Source: Tenericutes bacterium HGW-Tenericutes-2 (GTDB lineage: Bacteria; Bacillota_I; Bacilli_A; Acholeplasmatales; Acholeplasmataceae). From it: a stretch of 64,000 bases of DNA. Each line of letters opens with the position of its first letter. Position 1 is the stretch's first letter. The notes beneath the pieces were generated by a model that saw only the letters and a list, made by a program, of their open reading frames with translations, made no database searches and was not told where the DNA came from. Positions 58,580 through 64,000 of this stretch are shown piece after piece. The DNA lies in assembly GCA_002839095.1 (NCBI GenBank), contig PGXL01000007.1, positions 1-64,000 of the forward strand, given 5' to 3'. The translations under genes and the position numbers were made by a program.

Positions 58580-60310
58580 GTGAATTTAAAGGATAAGATT
58601 GCTCTATTACCAATTGAACCAGGATGCTATTTAATGAAAAATAGCAATGATGAAGTCATTTATGTTGGTAAAGCGAAGAACTTAAAGAACCGTGTGAAGA
58701 CCTATTTCACGGGTGCACACAATGAGAAAACAACCAGATTGGTGTCTGAGATTGTTGATTTTTCGTATGTATTAACCAATAGTGAGCACGAGTCCTTGAT
58801 TTTAGAAATTAACCTAATCAAGCAGTATTTACCAAAATATAACATTCGACTTGTGGATGATAAAACATATCCATATATTGAAATCACTGAAGAAGAATAT
58901 CCAAAGCTTCAAGTTGTTAGACAAAAGGATGTAAAGGGTAAGGTTTTTGGACCCTATCCAAATGTTTATGGAGCTAGAGAAACCGTTCGATTGCTTAACC
59001 GAATATATCCTTTAAGAAAATGTGAAACACTTCCTAAAAAAGCATGTCTTTATTATCATATAGGACAGTGCCTAGCACCCTGTATATTTAAGGATGTTGA
59101 TTATAAGGATACAGTTTTAGAAATCACTCGATTTTTAAAGGGAGATACAAAGGAAGTATTGAATAAATTGAATCAAGAAATGGGTAAAGCCTCTGAGGAT
59201 ATGGCCTATGAAAAAGCAATTGAATTTAGAGATATGATTAACCATATAGAAGCAACAACAGAAAAACAAATTATCAACTTAAACGATTTCAAGGATAGAG
59301 ATGCGATTAGCTATGCATTTTCTAAAGATGATATCTCACTACAAATCTTAATGATGCGTCAAGGAAAGATTGTTGACCATCATCAGGTTGTATTTGCGTA
59401 TGTTGGTGAGGTAATGGATGCAGTATTTTCATACCTGCAACAGTTCTATGAATTGACATCACCTGACGAAATACTATTTAGTGATCGCTTCAAATGGGAA
59501 GATGTAGAGCCTTATTTTGGTAAGAAGGCGTTAATTCCTCAAAAGGGAGATAAAAAGAAGATTACTGAGCTTGCATCTAAAAATGCCGATTATGATTTAG
59601 AGCATCACTACATGCTATATAGACATAAGGATGAGAAGAAACAAAAAGCCTTAGAGGATTTAGCTGAATTAATCAAACACCCTGTTAACCACATTGAAAT
59701 CTTTGATAATGCGCAGCTTTTTGGTACAGCTCCGATCTCTGCACTTGTCGTTTTTAAGGATGGTGATTTTGAAAGAAAAAGCTATCGAAAATATCATTTA
59801 CAAACAACAACCAATGATGATTATCAAGCGATGAAGGAAGTTACCTATCGAAGATATCAAAAGCTACTGTTAGAAAATAAACCATTTCCCGATTTGATCT
59901 TAGTTGATGGCGGAAAAGGACAGCTTTCCGCAGCACAGGAAATTCTAGATAGCCTAGGATTGAAAATCAAAATAGCAGGACTCAAAAAGAATAAAACACA
60001 TACACTAGAAGCTTTAGTTTATCAAAATGAAGTGATACCTCTACTTAAACAAAGTGAAATCTATAAGCTCTTATTAAAGATATCTGAAGAGGTCCATAGA
60101 TTTGCTATAGATTTCCATAGATCGACAAGAAATAAAAAAGCAATTTCCTCTCCTCTTGATGATATTAAGGGTATAGGGGATAAAAGAAAAAAGGCTTTGT
60201 TAAGCCACTTCAAAAGTATCGATGAGATTAGAAATGCCAGTGATGAAATACTTCAAGAACTTGGTATTCCTGCAGAGATTGCTAAAAAGTTGAAAGAGGA
60301 ATTGAAATGA
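58580..60310 (+). CDS. uvrC: Excinuclease ABC subunit C
   Basis: A 576-residue nuclease that makes both cuts during nucleotide excision repair. The GIY-YIG domain (about 10-90) has GCYLMKNSNDEVIYVGKAK; a UVR segment lies near 200-230; the RNase H-like half has LILVDGGKGQLSAAQ; and helix-hairpin-helix motifs are at the end (IKGIGDKRKKALLSHF). The cysteines of the [4Fe-4S]-like cluster (KCETLPKKACLYYHIGQC) are present. It starts with GTG 58580 and overlaps the exonuclease gene by ATGA. Confidence 0.95.
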   Translation: MNLKDKIALLPIEPGCYLMKNSNDEVIYVGKAKNLKNRVKTYFTGAHNEKTTRLVSEIVDFSYVLTNSEHESLILEINLIKQYLPKYNIRLVDDKTYPYIEITEEEYPKLQVVRQKDVKGKVFGPYPNVYGARETVRLLNRIYPLRKCETLPKKACLYYHIGQCLAPCIFKDVDYKDTVLEITRFLKGDTKEVLNKLNQEMGKASEDMAYEKAIEFRDMINHIEATTEKQIINLNDFKDRDAISYAFSKDDISLQILMMRQGKIVDHHQVVFAYVGEVMDAVFSYLQQFYELTSPDEILFSDRFKWEDVEPYFGKKALIPQKGDKKKITELASKNADYDLEHHYMLYRHKDEKKQKALEDLAELIKHPVNHIEIFDNAQLFGTAPISALVVFKDGDFERKSYRKYHLQTTTNDDYQAMKEVTYRRYQKLLLENKPFPDLILVDGGKGQLSAAQEILDSLGLKIKIAGLKKNKTHTLEALVYQNEVIPLLKQSEIYKLLLKISEEVHRFAIDFHRSTRNKKAISSPLDDIKGIGDKRKKALLSHFKSIDEIRNASDEILQELGIPAEIAKKLKEELK

Positions 60311-61134
60311 AAAGAATCATACACAGCGTTGACCAAAAACAAAAGATTTTTTATATGATATATGATGGTAGAAAAATAGGTTTTTATTTAACCAACCGTT
60401 TATCGAAAACATTTTTTCCATATTTAAGAAAAGGTGTTCTTGTTGATTTTGAAATCGCAGCAAAAATGAAAAAAATCGGATTATACTCATTTTATCAAGT
60501 TGCCCATTTCAATCAAATTGTTTCATTAAATCCATATATTGTCCATTATGATTTACTCAAATTAAGACACGATATGAGAGATGTTCTCAATCAAAACAAT
60601 CATTATCTTTTTATTGATTTTGAAATGACAATGCCTGGATATCATGACACCGATTTTAAACCAGAAATCATTCAGGTTGGATATGTATTAGCTGAAGCAA
60701 GAGGACCAATTATTCATTCTGATGGGTACTATGTATTACCTAAGGAAAGAACAACACTTTCAAAGCGGACTAAAAAATTCTTAAAGCTTGATGAAGAGCA
60801 ATTCTTTAATGATGCGTTACCGTATAGCCATTTTTATGATAACCTAGCAAAGCTAATTAAAACCTATCATCCTAAGCTTGTTGTATGGGGAAAAAATGAT
60901 TTAACAGCGTTAAATGATTCCTATGAGATTCATGATAAGGAAAAATTAACGAATGATTTTGATTTCATCGATCTCCTAAAACTTCATAAGGATTATTATA
61001 ATTTGAAGGACGATTTAGGTTTATTTAAGGCATATAAAGCATACTTTGATGTTGATTTTGTACAGGAGCATGATGCGAAGGATGATGCTTTAGTGACGAA
61101 ATATGTATTTGATTCATTTCTAGATTACATGTAA
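60307..61134 (+). CDS. DEDDh 3'-5' exonuclease, KapD-like, with extra N-terminal domain
   Basis: A 275-residue protein. The C-terminal 175 residues hold a DEDDh nuclease: D104 and E106 in FIDFEMTM, an Asp in VVWGKNDLTAL, and H255 and D260 in EHDAKDDA. This is COG5018-like (KapD). The first 95 residues form a small basic domain that I do not recognise. It overlaps uvrC by 4 bp, which suggests a DNA- or RNA-repair link. RNA as substrate is likely for this family but not shown. Confidence 0.85.
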   Translation: MKRIIHSVDQKQKIFYMIYDGRKIGFYLTNRLSKTFFPYLRKGVLVDFEIAAKMKKIGLYSFYQVAHFNQIVSLNPYIVHYDLLKLRHDMRDVLNQNNHYLFIDFEMTMPGYHDTDFKPEIIQVGYVLAEARGPIIHSDGYYVLPKERTTLSKRTKKFLKLDEEQFFNDALPYSHFYDNLAKLIKTYHPKLVVWGKNDLTALNDSYEIHDKEKLTNDFDFIDLLKLHKDYYNLKDDLGLFKAYKAYFDVDFVQEHDAKDDALVTKYVFDSFLDYM

Positions 61135-61140
61135 AAAAAG

Positions 61141-61168
61141 AATGCGAGAGTTCATCTCGCATTTTTAT
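61141..61168 (+). terminator. Terminator of the uvrC-exonuclease unit
   Basis: AATGCGAGA (61141-61149) and TCTCGCATT (61155-61163) form a perfect 9-bp stem with a GTTCA loop, followed by T residues. A-rich bases on the left may let it serve rnjA too. Confidence 0.92.
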
Positions 61169-61188
61169 TTATTATTTTAATTATTCAA

Positions 61189-62874
61189 TTAAGCTTTTAA
61201 ATCAACAACGACTGGGATAACTAGTGGCTTTCTTTGTGTCAACTCAAAGATCTTGGTGTTTAAATGATCAATGACCGCTTGTTTTAAATTGAGTTCATTA
61301 TATAATTTCTTGTTCAATTCAGCTTGAGCAATCTTTTTCGCTTCATTTGCTAAGGATTGAGTGATTTCTTCATTACCCTTCATATAAATGAAGCCTCTAG
61401 AAATAATGGTTGGTTCATTGACTAACTTCTTAGTTGTAGAATTGATTGACAATATGACTGAGAACAATCCTTCTTCAGAAAGAAGTTTTCTTTCCTTTAT
61501 GACAGTGCTACCGATATCACCAATACCTGTACCATCGATATAAACTTCACCACTTGTTACTTTTCCAGCAAGTCTAATCGAATCACTTGTAATTGCTGCT
61601 ACATCACCATTATCAAGAATTAGAATATTTTTAGGATTGACGCCACAGTCAATAGCTAGCTCTCTATGATGCTTTTGCATTCTATGTTCACCATGGATTG
61701 GAATAAACATTTTTGGTTTTACTAATGATAACACTAATTTTAAGTCCTGTTGTGCTCCGTGCCCTGAAGTATGTGTATCTGCAAGTGGACCATGGGTAAT
61801 GACATCTACATCAAGTCTAAACAACTTATTGATCGTGCGGTTAACACCCTCTTGATTTCCAGGAATTGGAGAAGAAGAGAAGATTACAGTATCCTTAGGC
61901 ATAACCTTGACCTGACGATGTGAGCCATTAGCAATTCTTGAAAGTGCAGCTAAAGGTTCACCTTGTGAACCAGTAACTAAAATAGTTACTTCATGAGGCT
62001 TTAATCTATTGAATTGTTCATTATTAACTATTGTATCCTTAGGAGCTTTAATATATCCGGTTTGCATACCAATTTCAATAGCACGCTCCATGCTTCGACC
62101 AAATACAGCAACCTTTCTACCATTTAAGACAGAAGATTCAATAATTTGTTGAATACGATACATATTCGAAGCAAAAGTCGCAATAATGATTCTACCTGGC
62201 ATTCTAGAAAATAGTTCATTAATTGATTTTCCAATTTTACTATCTGATTGAATCAGTTCATCACGTTCTGCATTGGTTGAGTCACTCATCATACAAAGTA
62301 CACCTTCACTACCGATAGCAGCAAGCTTATCAAATTCACAGCTAGGTCCTACTGGTGTAAAGTCGATTTTAAAGTCTCCCGTATGAAATAAAATTCCCTG
62401 TGGAGTTCTAAAAACAAAACCAAACATATCAGGAATAGAGTGATTCATACGAATAAATGATAGCTCTACATTTTTAAATTGATATTTGTAATAGCTTTTA
62501 TATTCTTCAATTTGAGGAGATTTGATATCAGGATGCTCTAATAATTTATATTCAATAAAGTCAACAGCAATCCCTGCTGCATAAATTTTTGGAATATTGA
62601 TTTTTTTAAGTAAGTAAGGTATACCACCAATGTGGTCTTCATGAGCATGCGTGATAAAAAGACCCACGATACGATCCTGGTTTTCTACTAAATATGTATA
62701 ATCAGGAATGACATAATCAATTCCTAGTAAGTGTTCATCAGGAAATAAGATACCTGCATCCACAATAAAGATTTGATTTTCTATTTCATAGATGTATGTA
62801 TTTTTTCCAACTTCTCCGAGTCCCCCTAGTGCAAAAATGCCGAGTTCACCGGTATTAAGTAACGGATTTTTCAT
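61189..62874 (-). CDS. rnjA: Ribonuclease J
   Basis: A 561-residue RNase with 5'-3' exonuclease and endonuclease activity, central to mRNA decay in Firmicutes. The metallo-beta-lactamase site is in ITHAHEDHIGGIP; the beta-CASP domain follows with MMSDSTNAE and VTGSQGEPLAALSR; the C-terminal domain closes the chain. Length is normal. GGAGG precedes its ATG. Confidence 0.95.
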   Translation of the reverse strand: MKNPLLNTGELGIFALGGLGEVGKNTYIYEIENQIFIVDAGILFPDEHLLGIDYVIPDYTYLVENQDRIVGLFITHAHEDHIGGIPYLLKKINIPKIYAAGIAVDFIEYKLLEHPDIKSPQIEEYKSYYKYQFKNVELSFIRMNHSIPDMFGFVFRTPQGILFHTGDFKIDFTPVGPSCEFDKLAAIGSEGVLCMMSDSTNAERDELIQSDSKIGKSINELFSRMPGRIIIATFASNMYRIQQIIESSVLNGRKVAVFGRSMERAIEIGMQTGYIKAPKDTIVNNEQFNRLKPHEVTILVTGSQGEPLAALSRIANGSHRQVKVMPKDTVIFSSSPIPGNQEGVNRTINKLFRLDVDVITHGPLADTHTSGHGAQQDLKLVLSLVKPKMFIPIHGEHRMQKHHRELAIDCGVNPKNILILDNGDVAAITSDSIRLAGKVTSGEVYIDGTGIGDIGSTVIKERKLLSEEGLFSVILSINSTTKKLVNEPTIISRGFIYMKGNEEITQSLANEAKKIAQAELNKKLYNELNLKQAVIDHLNTKIFELTQRKPLVIPVVVDLKA

Positions 62875-62977
62875 TGTTTAATCCTCCAGCAGCGAATATT
62901 TCATATCTATTGTATAATAAAACTTGGAAAAATGGTAGTGTAATACTTAATATGCTATAATATTTTAGAGGTGGCAC

Positions 62978-63754
62978 ATGAAAACGATTATATTCTTTGA
63001 CGTAGATAACACCTTGTATAATAATACACTGGGTCTCGTTCCAATTCAAACCATCAAGCTTCTAAAAGAATTATCCAATAAAAAAGATGTAATATTGGGG
63101 CTAGCAACGGGAAGAGGTTTAAAGAAACTAGAGATTATACAAGATCTATTATACCTATTCACATACAAAGTTCTTATTAATGGATCAGTCATCTTTAAAA
63201 ATGATGAAATGATTTTTGAGCTGCCTATCAAAAATGAAGATATTGATGAAGTGCTCACTATTACCAAAGGTAATGATTTCAATGTTGGTATGGTAGGTAT
63301 CTATGATGAAGCAGTCAATTACTGGGATGAACGCGTTAGCTATGGCATGAAAGCACTGAGAGGTATTTTTCCAAAGGTTGATGAAGACTTCCATTTGAAG
63401 AATAAGGTATATCAACTATGGCTTTTTGCAGACAGAGAAGAAAAGCTCTATGAGATTGCTAAGAAAATGCCTAAATTTCAAATCTATCCATGGCATAAAG
63501 GTGGGGCAGATTTCATCTATCCATTTATGAATAAAGCATATGGAATTAAAAAAGCAATTGAGCATGAAGAAAATTTTCAGCTGATTTGTGTCGGAGATGG
63601 TGCAAACGATATCCAAATGATCGAGATGGCTGATATCGGAATTGCTATGGACAACACTAGATTTGATGAATTAAAAGAAAAAGCCGATCATATTGCTCCT
63701 CATATCAAGGAAGATCAGCTTTACGATTTTTTTAAGTCGATTGGTCTAATTTAG
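62978..63754 (+). CDS. HAD-superfamily phosphatase, Cof type
   Basis: A 258-residue hydrolase. Motif I is FFDVDNTLYNN and motif IV is CVGDGANDIQMIEMADIGIAM. A cap domain lies between (about 85-190), as in the Cof/YbiV-like group that act on sugar phosphates or cofactors. The substrate is unknown. AGAGGTG precedes its ATG and a TATAAT lies at 62956-62961. Its end overlaps the opposite coaD gene by 23 bp. Confidence 0.85.
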   Translation: MKTIIFFDVDNTLYNNTLGLVPIQTIKLLKELSNKKDVILGLATGRGLKKLEIIQDLLYLFTYKVLINGSVIFKNDEMIFELPIKNEDIDEVLTITKGNDFNVGMVGIYDEAVNYWDERVSYGMKALRGIFPKVDEDFHLKNKVYQLWLFADREEKLYEIAKKMPKFQIYPWHKGGADFIYPFMNKAYGIKKAIEHEENFQLICVGDGANDIQMIEMADIGIAMDNTRFDELKEKADHIAPHIKEDQLYDFFKSIGLI

Positions 63755-64000
63755 GACGTAGTTTATCTTGTACATCCTTAATAATTTCTTTTGGAACATA
63801 GGGTGAAATATCAGCATGATGTATTATTAATTCCTTAATTGCAGAAGAAGATACGAAATGGTTTCTAGAGGATGGAAATAAAATAATGGTTTCAATATTT
63901 CTATTTAGGTTTCTATTGAATTGATACAATGCATATTCATTCTCATAATCTGGAATGTTTCTAAGGCCACGAATCATTAAATCAATATCATTTTTTTGGG
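63732..64000 (-). CDS. coaD: Phosphopantetheine adenylyltransferase, partial (5' end outside window)
   Basis: The visible 89 or so residues are the C-terminal half of CoaD, which makes dephospho-CoA. Landmarks: LMIRGLRNIPDYENEYAL, TIILFPSSRN, FVSSSAIKELI and YVPKEIIKDV. The reading frame stays open to the window edge (QKNDIDL before MIRGL), so the gene is cut here and the ATG at 63977 is not its start. It is convergent with the HAD gene and overlaps its end by 23 bp. Confidence 0.92.
   Translation of the reverse strand, partial: QKNDIDLMIRGLRNIPDYENEYALYQFNRNLNRNIETIILFPSSRNHFVSSSAIKELIIHHADISPYVPKEIIKDVQDKLRPKLDQST

Noticed and set aside
1-64000. UGA read as tryptophan (Mycoplasma code)
   Set aside because: Trp residues in conserved motifs are TGG, and several genes end cleanly at TGA with the expected family length, so the standard code applies.
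1-64000. CRISPR array, prophage or intact insertion sequence
   Set aside because: No regularly spaced direct repeats, integrase, phage structural genes or full transposase frame were seen in reading.

Overview
The window is AT-rich, densely packed bacterial DNA of Gram-positive type. Evidence: a PolC-type replicative polymerase, RNase J, RqcH, YlxR/YlqF-era gene blocks such as rqcH next to gmk-rpoZ, a T-box leader on pheST, and strong AGGAGG ribosome-binding sites. TGA is used as a normal stop (for example pheS and mnmL) and Trp is TGG, so this is not a Mycoplasma with recoded UGA. Small genes, no cell-wall genes in view, a short-form ProRS and a secreted endonuclease I fit an Acholeplasma/Izemoplasma-like lineage of the Mollicutes or a near neighbour. 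That placement is inference.

Layout. 1-7.3 kb: a glucan-utilisation locus. A LacI-type regulator and a neopullulanase-type GH13 enzyme run leftward. An oligo-1,6-glucosidase, MalQ and a GH5 glucanase run rightward. A perfect LacI/CcpA-type operator lies in the divergent gap and a near-match lies past the GH5 gene. 7.4-10.2 kb: acpP and leuS. 10.2-13.0 kb: an ECF sigma factor, a single-pass membrane protein in the anti-sigma position, and a lipoprotein carrying an RsgI-like Asn-Pro autoproteolysis-type domain plus a long coiled coil. The two transcription units begin with the same unusual promoter motif. 13.0-14.5 kb: the MnmL/MnmM tRNA wobble-uridine pair. 14.6-20.6 kb: a DUF1189 protein, polC and a Bax-inhibitor-like protein. 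20.6-29.8 kb: T-box-controlled pheST, rlmN-rsgA-rpe-thiN, rpmB, a FakA/YloV-like kinase and tRNA-Leu.

29.8-46.7 kb is the accessory-rich part. It holds a possible mobile-element scar, a SHOCT protein, a membrane-anchored XRE regulator, ChrA, NtdP, several membrane proteins, a c-di-AMP (ydaO-type) riboswitch with its own terminator ahead of a CPA2 antiporter, tRNA-Gly, a DUF1538 - tandem PII - M50 protease operon, tRNA-Thr, a membrane-anchored endonuclease I, and a heterodimeric ABC exporter. 46.8-64 kb returns to housekeeping genes: a cold-shock protein, a Fic enzyme, CvfB, ProRS, YidD, an EF-G paralogue, a ComFC-like stub with HPF, SodA, RqcH, gmk-rpoZ, uvrC, a KapD-like exonuclease, RNase J, a HAD phosphatase and the 3' part of coaD cut by the window edge.

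The best candidates for undescribed biology are the ECF/RsgI-like module at 10.2-13.0 kb and the DUF1538-PII-M50 operon at 38.0-41.4 kb. No CRISPR array, rRNA gene, intact insertion sequence or replication origin was seen. All function calls are from reading motifs; no database search was possible.
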